A stretch of DNA of 64,000 nucleotides from Coriobacteriaceae bacterium AM113-163 (GTDB lineage: Bacteria > Actinomycetota > Coriobacteriia > Coriobacteriales > Coriobacteriaceae), in contig JAQDWB010000007.1 of the NCBI GenBank assembly GCA_027673765.1, positions 41,615 through 105,614 on the forward strand, in the 5' to 3' direction. Shown here one piece after another: positions 49,285 to 57,506 of the stretch (its first letter is position 1; the number at the start of each line of letters is the position of its first letter). The notes beneath the pieces are model-generated. The model saw only the letters and a list, made by a program, of their open reading frames with translations. It was not told where the DNA came from and did no database searches. The position numbers were made by a program, and so were the translations under genes.

Positions 49285-50595
49285 TTACTCGTCCAGCACG
49301 GCGAAGGCCTGCTTCAGATCCCAAATGATGTCCTCGGCGTTCTCGGTACCGATGGAAAGACGGATCGTGGAGGGCGTGATGTTCTGCTCGGCGAGCTCCT
49401 CGGCAGAGAGCTGGGAGTGCGTGGTGGTAGCCGGGTGCACGACGAGCGACTTGACGTCGGCCACGTTGGCGAGCAGCGAGAACACCTGCAGATGATCGAT
49501 GAACTTCCAGGCAGCCTCCTGGCCACCCTTAATCTCAAAGGTGAAGATCGAAGCGCCGCCGTTGGGGAAGTACTTCTGATAGAGCTCGTGATCGGGGTGC
49601 TCAGGCAGGCTCGGGTGGTTCACCTTGGCAACGTGGCTGTCGCCGGCAAGGAACTCAACGACCTTCTTGGTGTTCTCGACATGACGGTCAACGCGCAGCG
49701 ACAGGGTCTCGGTGCCCTGGAGCAGGACCCAGGCGTTGAACGGGCTGATGCAGGCACCCTCGTCACGCAGCAGGATGGCGCGGACATAGGTTGCGAAGGC
49801 GGCGGGACCGGCAGCCTCGGCAAACGAGACGCCATGGTAGGAGGGGTTGGGCTCAGCGATCTGGGCGTACTTTCCGCTCGCCTTCCAATCGAAGTTACCG
49901 CCGTCGACGATCACACCGCCCAGCGAGGTGCCGTGGCCGCCGATGAACTTGGTTGCGGAGTGGACAACGATGTTGGCGCCATGCTCCAGCGGACGGAACA
50001 GATACGGGGTGCCGAAAGTGTTGTCGACGACAACCGGCAGACCGTGCTTCTTGGCGATCTCGGAGATGGCGTCGATGTTGGGGATGTCAGAGTTGGGGTT
50101 GCCGAGCGTCTCGAGATAGATGACCGTGGTATTGTCCTTGATGGCACCCTCAACCTCTTCCAGGTTGTGGGCATCGACAAACGTGGTCTCGACGCCAAAC
50201 TGGGAGAGCGTATGCTCGAGCAGGTTGTAGGAACCGCCGTAGATGGTCTTCTGAGCCACCACGTGGTCACCAGCCTGGGCAAGAGCCTGCAGGGTATAGG
50301 TGATGGCAGCGGCACCGGAGGCGACGGCAAGACCGGCCACGCCACCCTCGAGCGCGGCGATACGGTCCTCAAAGACGCCCTGGGTGGAGTTGGTCAGACG
50401 GCCGTAGATGTTACCGGCGTCGGCAAGACCAAAGCGATCGGCGGCGTGCTGGGAGTTGCGGAACACATAGCTCGTGGTCTGGTAGATAGGCACGGCGCGG
50501 GAGTCGGATGCGGGGTCGGCGCTCTCCTGGCCAACATGAAGCTGCAGGGTATCGAAACCAAAGGTGTGCTCGGGGTTGTTGATGAACTGGCTCAT
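49285..50595 (-). CDS. metY: O-acetylhomoserine sulfhydrylase
   Basis: This PLP enzyme makes homocysteine from O-acetylhomoserine and sulfide. The 436-residue length is that of MetY rather than the shorter MetB/MetZ. Visible motifs are FGFDTLQLHVGQESADPASDSRAVPIYQTTSYVF at the start, ASGAAAITY, VVVDNTFGTPYLFRPLEHGANIVVHSATKFIGGHGTSLGG (PLP Lys in SATKF) and LRLSIG-type end (IRLSIGTENAEDII). The ATG at 50595 has AAGGAG; an extension upstream overlaps a leader peptide gene. It is divergent from a LysR gene. Confidence 0.93.
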   Translation of the reverse strand: MSQFINNPEHTFGFDTLQLHVGQESADPASDSRAVPIYQTTSYVFRNSQHAADRFGLADAGNIYGRLTNSTQGVFEDRIAALEGGVAGLAVASGAAAITYTLQALAQAGDHVVAQKTIYGGSYNLLEHTLSQFGVETTFVDAHNLEEVEGAIKDNTTVIYLETLGNPNSDIPNIDAISEIAKKHGLPVVVDNTFGTPYLFRPLEHGANIVVHSATKFIGGHGTSLGGVIVDGGNFDWKASGKYAQIAEPNPSYHGVSFAEAAGPAAFATYVRAILLRDEGACISPFNAWVLLQGTETLSLRVDRHVENTKKVVEFLAGDSHVAKVNHPSLPEHPDHELYQKYFPNGGASIFTFEIKGGQEAAWKFIDHLQVFSLLANVADVKSLVVHPATTTHSQLSAEELAEQNITPSTIRLSIGTENAEDIIWDLKQAFAVLDE

Positions 50596-50657
50596 GATGA
50601 TCTCCTTGATCGAACGAAAGTAAATAAATAAGAGAGAAGTAAGTCGCTGTCTCCTGA

Positions 50658-50711
50658 TCACGCCGACGGGCGCAAACAGGAGCCCGGCATTCGTCTTGGT
50701 AAGCAATTCAT
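50658..50711 (-). CDS. Leader peptide upstream of metY (17 residues)
   Basis: A short frame MNCLPRRMPGSCLRPSA, with two Cys and two Met, starts at ATG 50711, preceded by AAAGGAGG at 7-base spacing. It ends at a TGA about 62 bases before the metY start. It lies wholly inside the predicted metY leader (start site near 50773). Such peptides act in ribosome-mediated attenuation; alternative pairings GGGC/GCCC and CTCCTG/CAGGAG are visible around its end. Function is inferred. Confidence 0.6.
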   Translation of the reverse strand: MNCLPRRMPGSCLRPSA

Positions 50712-50779
50712 ATGCGGGCCTCCTTTCGCATCCCGGTTCCGTGGTTGGCTTAATTACCTACCGCCTTTGTGTGTTTTGA

Positions 50780-50808
50780 ATAGTACGTGCATTGTTTCCC
50801 TCGGTCAA
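50780..50808 (-). promoter_or_regulatory. metY promoter
   Basis: On the minus strand -35 TTGACC (50808-50803) and -10 TACTAT (50785-50780) with a 17-bp spacer. The leader to metY is about 178 nt and includes the leader peptide. Confidence 0.7.
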
Positions 50809-50827
50809 TCACTTAAAAGCGCTAACC

Positions 50828-50850
50828 TGTTATCGTTTTTATAGATAACA
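50828..50850. promoter_or_regulatory. LysR-type binding palindrome
   Basis: TGTTATC (50828-50834) and GATAACA (50844-50850) form an inverted repeat around a 9-base AT-rich centre, in the TATC-N9-GATA layout of LysR boxes. It lies between the divergent metY and LysR genes, 18 bp before the LysR start. Confidence 0.65.
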
Positions 50851-50868
50851 ATCGGAAGGATTGCGTCG

Positions 50869-51771
50869 ATGACCCTCCAGCAGCTTCGTTTTCTGATCGC
50901 CGTGGCAGAGTCCGGCACAATCAACGCCGCAGCTCAGCGCCTCTATACCGCTCAGTCCAACATCTCAAACGCCGTCAAAAGCCTGGAACAGGAGCTCCAT
51001 CTGGAGATCTTTACGCGCTCCAGCCGCGGCGTCACGCTCACCAACGACGGCACCGAGCTTTTGGGCTATGCGCGCCAGGTCGTAGAGCAGGCCGACATGC
51101 TCGAGGCGCGCTACGAGGACGGCGGCACCCCGCAAGCCCGCCTCGCCATTTCCGCCCAGCACTACGCCTTTTCGGTCGAAGCCTTTGTCAACGTGGTCGA
51201 GCGCTGCCACGACAGCAAGTTCGAGTTCATCATGCGCGAGACCACCACATCGCAGATCATCGATGACGTCCGTGCGTTTCGCAGCGATATCGGCATTCTG
51301 TATCTGGATGACTTTAACGCCCGCGTTCTGCAGAAGGCCTTCGCCGATGCCCGCGCAAGCTTCCATCCCCTCTTCGACGCGACGGTCCACGTCTTCGTTA
51401 GCGAGCGCCACCCGCTCGCACGCCGCCCGCAGCTGTCCCTTGCCGACCTTACACCCTATACGCGCTACAGCTTTGAGCAAGGCACCTCGAGCTCCTTCTA
51501 TTACGCCGAGGAACCTTTTAGCTATATCCCTTGCGACCGCAACATACGAATCTCGGACCGCGGAACACTTACTAACTTACTTATCACGTCGAACGGTTAC
51601 ACCCTGTCGACCGGTGTCCTCTCCAATGAAATGCAATGGGGTATGGTATCGATCCCGTTAGCAGACGCCCCAACGATGCACGTAGGCTATATCATGCACG
51701 ACGAGCGCAAGCCCTCTCCCCTCTTGCAGCAATACCTCGACGAGCTCAACCGCATCATCCGTGCCAACTAA
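50869..51771 (+). CDS. LysR-family transcription regulator
   Basis: The 300-residue regulator has an N-terminal winged helix (MTLQQLRFLIAVAESGTINAAAQRLYTAQSNISNAVKSLEQELHLEIFTRSSRGVTLTNDGTELLGYARQVV) and a periplasmic-binding-type effector domain. Its divergent position to metY, with a palindrome between, points to control of sulfur amino-acid synthesis, with O-acetylserine/homoserine or a similar metabolite as effector by analogy with CysB/CmbR-type proteins. The ATG at 50869 has GGAAGGA nearby. Confidence 0.9.
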   Translation: MTLQQLRFLIAVAESGTINAAAQRLYTAQSNISNAVKSLEQELHLEIFTRSSRGVTLTNDGTELLGYARQVVEQADMLEARYEDGGTPQARLAISAQHYAFSVEAFVNVVERCHDSKFEFIMRETTTSQIIDDVRAFRSDIGILYLDDFNARVLQKAFADARASFHPLFDATVHVFVSERHPLARRPQLSLADLTPYTRYSFEQGTSSSFYYAEEPFSYIPCDRNIRISDRGTLTNLLITSNGYTLSTGVLSNEMQWGMVSIPLADAPTMHVGYIMHDERKPSPLLQQYLDELNRIIRAN

Positions 51772-51870
51772 CTGTCGGAAGACGGGGTAGAAATCGTAGA
51801 TTGCTAGCCCCCGGCGGGCATGGCGCTACAATGGTCACTCACACGAAACGTACCCAACGAAAGGAAGCCC

Positions 51871-52356
51871 GTGAAGGTCATCATCTATACCGACGGCTCG
51901 GCCCGATCAAATCCGGGACGCGGCGGCTACGGCGCCGTGCTCAAATACACCAACCCCGCCGGCAAGACCTTCACCTCCGAGCTTTCGCGCGGCTACGCCA
52001 AGACCACCAACAACCGCATGGAACTCATGGCGGTCATCGTGGCGCTCGAGGCGCTCAACCGCCCTTGCGAGGTCGAAGTCCATTCCGATTCGCAGTATGT
52101 CGTCAACGCCTTTAACAAGCACTGGATCGACGGCTGGAAAAAGCGCGGATGGAAAACCGCCAACAAGCAACCCGTCAAGAACCGCGACCTGTGGGAGCGC
52201 CTACTCACCGCCAAAAGCAAGCACAAGGTTGAGTTCATCTGGGTTAAGGGTCACGCCGGTCACGAGCTCAACGAGCGCTGTGATGAGCTCGCCACCACGG
52301 CGGCCGACGGCAGCAACCTCGATATCGACACCGGCTTTAACGAGAGCGACCTGTAA
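51871..52356 (+). CDS. rnhA: Ribonuclease HI
   Basis: RNase HI removes RNA from RNA-DNA hybrids. The 161-residue protein has the active-site acids in [21 protein letters not shown] (Asp), [15 protein letters not shown] (Glu), [12 protein letters not shown] (Asp) and [15 protein letters not shown] (His/Asp), plus the basic [24 protein letters not shown] protrusion of the E. coli type. The start is a GTG at 51871 with AAGGAAG; the longer frame before it is rejected. Confidence 0.95.
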   Translation: MKVIIYTDGSARSNPGRGGYGAVLKYTNPAGKTFTSELSRGYAKTTNNRMELMAVIVALEALNRPCEVEVHSDSQYVVNAFNKHWIDGWKKRGWKTANKQPVKNRDLWERLLTAKSKHKVEFIWVKGHAGHELNERCDELATTAADGSNLDIDTGFNESDL

Positions 52357-52429
52357 TAGCGTTTTCGCGCAGCTTTATATCCCCACGCGCTACACTCATC
52401 CTGTAGACCAAACAACGCAAGGGAGACGT

Positions 52430-53536
52430 ATGCTGCGCATCGCGACCATCGGTACATCCATGATCACCGACGACTTTATCCAAGTCGTCAACGCCAACGA
52501 CCAAGCCGCGTTTGTGGGCACGCTTTCACGCGACGCCAATCGCGGTACTGCCTTTACCGCCGAGCGCGGTGGCGAGCGAAACTTTACGTCGCTCGATGAG
52601 CTTGCGGCAGCCGCCGACGTCGACGCCGTCTATATCGGCAGCCCTAACGCACTTCACTACGAGCAGGCTCTTGCCTGCATCGCCGGTGGCAAGCACGTCA
52701 TCGTCGAGAAACCCTTCTGCGCCACCGAAGCGCAGGCGCTGGAAGTCTTCCGCGCTGCCGAGGCAGCAGGTGTCGTGGCCCTCGAGGCCATGCGTCCCCT
52801 CCACGATCCCGCCTTCCACGCCATCGAGGACGCCCTGGGCGAGATCGCCCCCATCCGCCGCGCCTCATTGCGCTTTGGCAAATATTCCTCGCGCTACAAC
52901 GAGATTCTCGCGGGACGCGCCACCAATATCTTCGACTGCAATATGGCATCGGGTTCCCTCATGGACATTGGCGTCTACACCGTCGAGCCCATGGTCGAGA
53001 TTTTCGGCATGCCCTCCGGCCTTACGAGCATGGCTACTCTGCTCGACCCCACCACGCAACAGCTCACGCACGGCCCCATCGATGGCTGCGGCTCCATCCT
53101 CGCCAGCTACGGCGGTGGCCGTATCTCCGTCGAGCTCGCGCACTCCAAAATTACGAACGACCTGCTGCCCTCGCAAATCGAAGGCGAGCGTGGCACTATC
53201 CAGATCGACCATCTGTCCACGCCCCGCAACGTCCGCATCGACTATCGCGGCGACGTCGTACGCGGCTCGGCGACCGAGGCACCGCGCGAACAGGGAGACA
53301 ACGGCCGCGTGCTCGACCTGCCCAAATCGAGCAACACTATGGAATACGAACTCACAGACTTTATCACCGCCATCTGCGGCATCGATAACGTTAAGGAAGA
53401 GATTTGGGAGACCCCGGCGGGACGCCACGAGCTTGGCCACTACCGCGATGTCACGCTCGTCTCGCTGCGCATCATGGATGCCGTGCGCCAGCAGGCCGGC
53501 ATAACCTTCCCGGCCGACGCAGGCAAGCAGGCATAG
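52430..53536 (+). CDS. Gfo/Idh/MocA-family oxidoreductase
   Basis: The 368-residue NAD(P)-dependent enzyme has RIATIGTSMITDDFIQV (loop with one Gly change), ADVDAVYIGSPNALHYEQ, VIVEKPFCATEAQAL (EKP), and SGSLMDIGVYTVEPMVEIFG (catalytic His position is Tyr/Val here), then GQRH-like ends. The N-terminal loop ends in GTSMIT, less canonical than GAGxI. The substrate is unknown. The ATG at 52430 has GGGAG. It is followed after 2 bp by an acylphosphatase gene, so they are probably co-transcribed. Confidence 0.87.
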   Translation: MLRIATIGTSMITDDFIQVVNANDQAAFVGTLSRDANRGTAFTAERGGERNFTSLDELAAAADVDAVYIGSPNALHYEQALACIAGGKHVIVEKPFCATEAQALEVFRAAEAAGVVALEAMRPLHDPAFHAIEDALGEIAPIRRASLRFGKYSSRYNEILAGRATNIFDCNMASGSLMDIGVYTVEPMVEIFGMPSGLTSMATLLDPTTQQLTHGPIDGCGSILASYGGGRISVELAHSKITNDLLPSQIEGERGTIQIDHLSTPRNVRIDYRGDVVRGSATEAPREQGDNGRVLDLPKSSNTMEYELTDFITAICGIDNVKEEIWETPAGRHELGHYRDVTLVSLRIMDAVRQQAGITFPADAGKQA

Positions 53537-53538
53537 CG

Positions 53539-53949
53539 ATGGGCCTCTTCGATACGTTCTTCTCCAGCGTCACCGGCGGCAGTCGAGAACCTCAAAAACC
53601 ATCAAACGTCGAGCTCGAGCTGCGCCGCAGGCTTACTGTGCTCGCAAGCGACGAGGCCACTCAAGACACTCCCCTGCGCTATTTCCTGCGCTGGGCGGGG
53701 CAAGTCCAGGGCGTTGGCTTTCGCTTTACCAACACCAACCTCGCGCAGGCACGCGCGCTCACCGGCTGGGTGCGTAATATGGAAGACGGCTCAGTCGAGA
53801 TGGAGATACAGGGAGCTCCGGCAAACGTCCTATCTCATCTCGAGGCGCTTCATGCCTCCTACGAGCGCATGGGAACGCGTTTTCGCCTCGTAGACGCCCA
53901 GGCCCGAGCCCCACTTGCCAATGAAGACGGTTTCAGTCCTCATTATTAG
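53539..53949 (+). CDS. Acylphosphatase-domain protein
   Basis: The 136-residue protein has the acylphosphatase core from about residue 48: RWAGQVQGVGFRFTNTNLAQARALTGWVRNMEDGSVEMEIQGAP, containing the catalytic Arg (GVGFRF) and Asn (GWVRNMEDG). About 45 N-terminal residues (MGLFDTFFSSVTGGSREPQK) precede it and are not part of the family. It hydrolyses acyl phosphates such as acetyl or carbamoyl phosphate by family inference. The ATG at 53539 lies 2 bp after the preceding stop. Confidence 0.85.
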   Translation: MGLFDTFFSSVTGGSREPQKPSNVELELRRRLTVLASDEATQDTPLRYFLRWAGQVQGVGFRFTNTNLAQARALTGWVRNMEDGSVEMEIQGAPANVLSHLEALHASYERMGTRFRLVDAQARAPLANEDGFSPHY

Positions 53950-54010
53950 TATTGTGTGCTAAATACGGTATCATTTACCTACGACCGTTAATAGAAAAGA
54001 GGCGAGGCGC

Positions 54011-54391
54011 ATGGCAGTGCAAAGAAGGAATACCAGGCAGCGAAAGCTGGTTCTTGACGCCGTGCGCCAAAGCTATAACCATCCCACCGCCGACGAAATC
54101 TACAACGTCGTGCGCGCGCAGGATGACAAAATCAGCCGCGGTACGGTCTACCGCAATCTCAATCTCTTGGCCGACGCCGGCGAAATCCTCTCCATCAAGA
54201 CGCCGGGCGGCAGCCGCTTCGATCGCACGATCGAGCCGCATGCGCATATCATCTGCACCTCATGCAGCCGCGTCATCGACGTACCGCTCCCCTTCGATGC
54301 CCAGCTCGACGCCAAGGCGTCCGAGCAAATCGGCTGGCACGTCACGTCGCACTACACCATCTTCGAGGGCCTCTGCCCCGACTGCCGGTAG
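54011..54391 (+). CDS. Fur-family regulator, PerR-like
   Basis: The 126-residue metalloregulator has a winged helix (NTRQRKLVLDAVRQSYNHPTADEIYNVVRAQDDKISRGTVYRNLNLLADAGEIL), the metal-site His-rich segment DRTIEPHAHIICTSCSRVIDVP and a C-terminal CPDC, so both structural-zinc Cys pairs are present. The PHAHIIC pattern and short length favour PerR/Zur-like over Fur. It may sense peroxide or metal; no target is assignable here. The ATG is at 54011, after GAGGCGAGG. No clear own operator is visible. Confidence 0.88.
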   Translation: MAVQRRNTRQRKLVLDAVRQSYNHPTADEIYNVVRAQDDKISRGTVYRNLNLLADAGEILSIKTPGGSRFDRTIEPHAHIICTSCSRVIDVPLPFDAQLDAKASEQIGWHVTSHYTIFEGLCPDCR

Positions 54392-54406
54392 ATGTTTGGG
54401 ACATGC

Positions 54407-55204
54407 CTACTCAGCAAGTAGACGACGCAGCTCCTCTTCGACCGTGCGCACGTAGCGGACACGGTCATTGACACCGCGCATGCTGGGATTGCAGCTCTCC
54501 ATCAGATAGGGATGGCCCACCACGTTGAGCATGTCGCGATCGTTTTCGTTATCGCCAAACGCCATCATTTCGTTAGGTGAGATCCCCAGCGCACAACCAT
54601 AATCGGCAAGCGCGGACCCCTTGCCCGAATCAAAGCCGATAAAGTCGGTCCATTCGGTTCCCGACGTCATCACATCGACCCGGTCGCTAAAGCGACGCAC
54701 AAAATACTCCAGCGCCGCCGGCTGCTCCACCTCGGGCGTCTGGAAGGCAATCTTAATGACGCCCTCGTCGATGTCCTCTGGACGGTCGACCACCGCCACA
54801 TCGCAGTGGACCTCATAACGCAGGTGGTCAACAAACGCGTCGTTGCCGCTCATGGTGTAGAGGTGCCCCTCACACGAAAGGGTCACGTCGGCATGGGGGT
54901 ACGCAACCACGGCATTCGCGATATCCATGGCCAGGCCACGCTCCATAGAACGCTTGACAACGGCACGCCCCTCGCTCATGACCAGGGCTCCGTTTTCGCA
55001 TACATAGGCGAGTTCATCGGCCACCGGGGCAAACAGGTAGCGCAGGCTCGCATATTGACGGCCACTCGCCGGCATAAACACGATACCGCGACGATGCAGC
55101 TCATCGATAAGCTCAAAGGCCTCGGAACGCGGCTCGCGCTCCCCCGGGTGCAGCAACGTGCCGTCCAAATCGCATGCAATCAGCTTGATTCCCTCAAGAC
55201 CCAT
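54407..55204 (-). CDS. Cof-type HAD hydrolase
   Basis: The 265-residue IIB-type phosphatase has KLIACDLDGTLLHPGEREPRS (motif I), FMPASGRQYASL (motif II) and MMAFGDNENDRDMLNVVGHPYLMESCNPSMRGV (motif IV). These are standard Cof/YbiV-like sugar-phosphate phosphatase features; the substrate is undetermined. The ATG at 55204 has GGGGGAAG. It converges with the Fur-family gene, 16 bp apart. It is a paralogue of the product encoded at 31638-32480, with the same fold. Confidence 0.88.
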   Translation of the reverse strand: MGLEGIKLIACDLDGTLLHPGEREPRSEAFELIDELHRRGIVFMPASGRQYASLRYLFAPVADELAYVCENGALVMSEGRAVVKRSMERGLAMDIANAVVAYPHADVTLSCEGHLYTMSGNDAFVDHLRYEVHCDVAVVDRPEDIDEGVIKIAFQTPEVEQPAALEYFVRRFSDRVDVMTSGTEWTDFIGFDSGKGSALADYGCALGISPNEMMAFGDNENDRDMLNVVGHPYLMESCNPSMRGVNDRVRYVRTVEEELRRLLAE

Positions 55205-55287
55205 ATGCTTCCCCCAAAGCCTCCTATCAACAGCAAGACGGACCTTGATCGGTCACCCCTCAAAGCCCGTCTTGCGCATACGCGCGC

Positions 55288-55866
55288 TTAGTCGCGAGTC
55301 TTTTTAACGATGGTAAAGTCCGGAGCCATGCTCACGACAACATCGGCCGCGCTCGACGCAAAGCGTCGGCCCGCATCGAGCTCGCGCGAAACGATCGAGA
55401 TCCGAGCTCCCTCGACGCCGCGAAGCATGCGGCCCAAAACAGGCTGCACCGGCGTATACATGCGCACGGTATGCTCGTCCGAATCGCCTCGGAAAAGCGG
55501 CGCGTGCATATTGCCGATCTCCCAGCACGCATGCGCGAGCGCAATCGGGTCCATGCGGTCAACTTCGACCAAATAAACCTCGGCACTGCGCAGGCGCACG
55601 ACAACCGCCACGGGCACCATGCCCGAACGGTCGATGGCGAGCACGTCGCCGTCGGCAAGACGACTGCCGTCGGCAGTATCCAGCCGAACATCGATCGTGC
55701 GCCCCAGCTCCGTCACGCCCACAAACGTGCGCGCATCAGCCTGGTCCCAATCGAGCAGGAGCTCGTCAACTTCAAAGACACCGCCCAGCTCCCGGCGAAG
55801 TAGGAGTTCATAGGACGGATCGTTGAGATTTCCCAAGCATGTCGTCGAAACCAAGCGTTCAGGCAT
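55288..55866 (-). CDS. UreE-like metallochaperone
   Basis: The 192-residue protein aligns with urease accessory protein UreE: an N-terminal beta-rich domain (GRTIDVRLDTADGSRLADGDVLAIDRSGM) and a C-terminal ferredoxin-like domain with LAHACWEIGNMHAPLFRG (UreE has LGNRH; the metal His is kept) and VLGRMLRGVEGARISIV. There is no C-terminal His tail. Urease structural genes are not in the window, so nickel delivery to urease or another target is inference. It starts 3 bp after the slyD stop and is co-transcribed with it. Confidence 0.75.
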   Translation of the reverse strand: MPERLVSTTCLGNLNDPSYELLLRRELGGVFEVDELLLDWDQADARTFVGVTELGRTIDVRLDTADGSRLADGDVLAIDRSGMVPVAVVVRLRSAEVYLVEVDRMDPIALAHACWEIGNMHAPLFRGDSDEHTVRMYTPVQPVLGRMLRGVEGARISIVSRELDAGRRFASSAADVVVSMAPDFTIVKKTRD

Positions 55867-55869
55867 ACT

Positions 55870-56298
55870 CTAGCCCTCGACCTCGACGAGCTCGATATCA
55901 AAGTTGAGGTCCTTGCCGGCCAACTCGTGGTTGGCGTCGAGCGTCACGGCCTCGGGCGTCACGTCGATGACCACGGCGGGGACGGGCATGCCGCTCGGCG
56001 TGGACAGGAAGAGCTTCATGCCCTTCTCGATCTGCTCGATATTGGGAACCTGTTCGGCCGGGAAGGTAATAACCATCTCGGGGTTGTGCTCGCCGTAGGC
56101 ATCGGCAGCAGGAATGTGCACGGTCTTCTTCTCGCCCACCTGCATGTCGACAACAGCAGCGTCGAAGCCCTTGATCATCTGGCCGGCGCCGCAGGTGAAC
56201 TCCAGCGGCTCGCCGCGATCGTAGGAGCTATCGAACTGCGTGCCGTCATCGAGCGTGCCGCGATAATGAGTCTTAACCTTCTTGCCCTGGTTGGACAT
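55870..56298 (-). CDS. slyD: SlyD-type FKBP peptidyl-prolyl isomerase
   Basis: The 142-residue FKBP protein has VKTHYRGTLDDGTQFDSSYDRGEPLEFTCGAGQMIKGFDAAVVDMQVGEKKTVHIPAADAYGEHNPEMVITFPAEQVP, with the IF-domain insertion and DANHELAGKDLNFDIELVEVEG end of SlyD. It lacks the long His-rich tail of E. coli SlyD, so nickel storage is less likely than chaperone and prolyl-isomerase action. SlyD works with nickel-enzyme maturation, which fits the UreE-like neighbour. The ATG at 56298 has GGAGG. Confidence 0.88.
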   Translation of the reverse strand: MSNQGKKVKTHYRGTLDDGTQFDSSYDRGEPLEFTCGAGQMIKGFDAAVVDMQVGEKKTVHIPAADAYGEHNPEMVITFPAEQVPNIEQIEKGMKLFLSTPSGMPVPAVVIDVTPEAVTLDANHELAGKDLNFDIELVEVEG

Positions 56299-56418
56299 GG
56301 TAACCTCCGTGATAAGGGCGGCGCACAACGCGGACCGCCATGAACATATGGCGCTAACTATACCCTAGTCATACAATTCAAGGACAGTTTGCAAAGAAAC
56401 GCTGCAACCGGAGGAACT

Positions 56419-57432
56419 ATGGCATTTCCCGTATTTGACCTACACTGTGACACCGCCGACCGCATCGGCTGGGCCACGCTCGATCTCGACCTGCGCTTTA
56501 CCGCCGGCACCGACGGTTATTTTCCCGGCGACGAGACGCATCCGCAAGATTTCGACCTCATCGAGGGCAACGCCTGCGCCATCTCGCTCGCAAAGATCGG
56601 CAACACGCCATGGGCACAGTGCTTCGCCACGTTTGTCCCCGACGAGATTCCCACCGCCCACGCCGCGCGCTTCCAGGCGCAGATCATGGCGCATATGAGC
56701 GGCCAGGCAATGCTCAACCACGACCGCATGGTCAATGTGCGCAGCGCCGCAGACATTCGCCCCGCGCTCAAGGAGGGCAAGGTCGCCTGCATCCACACCA
56801 TCGAAAACGCCACGTTCTTTGCCGAGGACCCCGCGCTGATCGAGGTGCTCAAGGGCCTGGGCGTACTCATGTCATCACTCAGCTGGAACGCGCAGGGGCC
56901 GCTCGCGAGCGGCCACGACACCCACGCCGGCCTCACCGCCGCCGGCATCGAGGCGCTCACGCAGATGGAGCACGCCGGCATGGTGCTCGACGTCTCCCAC
57001 CTCAACGATGAGTGCTTTGACGAGGTTGTCGCCCACGCCACGCGCCCCTTCGTCGCCAGCCACTCCAACTCCCGCGCAGTCTGCGGCGTCAAGCGCAACC
57101 TTACCGATGACCAGTTCCGCACCATTCGCGACATGGGAGGCATCGTCGGCCTCAACTACTGCAGCGAGTTCCTATCCAACGACGCAACCGACGAGACCGC
57201 CGCAGACGTCACCTTCGATCAACTGGCAGCACATATCGAACACTGGCTCGACCTGGGTGGCGAGGACGTCATCGCGCTCGGCGGCGACTGGGACGGCGCA
57301 ACTGTGCCCGCCTTCCTCTCCGATGCCAGCAAGATGCCCGAGTTCCAGAACATGCTTTCCAAGCACTTTGGCAAGACCGTGATGCAGAAGCTCTGCAGCG
57401 ATAATGCCCTTGCCTTCTTTGAGCGTTATTAA
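56419..57432 (+). CDS. Membrane dipeptidase family (peptidase M19)
   Basis: The 337-residue TIM-barrel metallopeptidase has FPVFDLHCDTADRIGW (metal His/Asp), ACIHTIENATFFAED (Glu bridging), GMVLDVSHLNDECFDEV, PFVASHSNSRAVCGVKRNLTD (metal His pair) and ALGGDWDGAT (Asp). These are the renal-dipeptidase family motifs. It cleaves dipeptides, possibly with broad D/L tolerance. No signal peptide is visible, so a cytosolic site is likely. The ATG at 56419 follows GGAGG. Confidence 0.92.
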   Translation: MAFPVFDLHCDTADRIGWATLDLDLRFTAGTDGYFPGDETHPQDFDLIEGNACAISLAKIGNTPWAQCFATFVPDEIPTAHAARFQAQIMAHMSGQAMLNHDRMVNVRSAADIRPALKEGKVACIHTIENATFFAEDPALIEVLKGLGVLMSSLSWNAQGPLASGHDTHAGLTAAGIEALTQMEHAGMVLDVSHLNDECFDEVVAHATRPFVASHSNSRAVCGVKRNLTDDQFRTIRDMGGIVGLNYCSEFLSNDATDETAADVTFDQLAAHIEHWLDLGGEDVIALGGDWDGATVPAFLSDASKMPEFQNMLSKHFGKTVMQKLCSDNALAFFERY

Positions 57433-57506
57433 TTTCACATCCCTTGAGCGGGCCGGCATGCCGAACGGTCGATATGCCGGCCCGTCTCCAATCTGAAGGA
57501 TCACAT

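Noticed and set aside
50596..50773. SAM or T-box riboswitch in the metY leader
   Set aside because: I looked for the conserved SAM-I core and the T-box sequence and saw neither; the leader peptide explains the space better.
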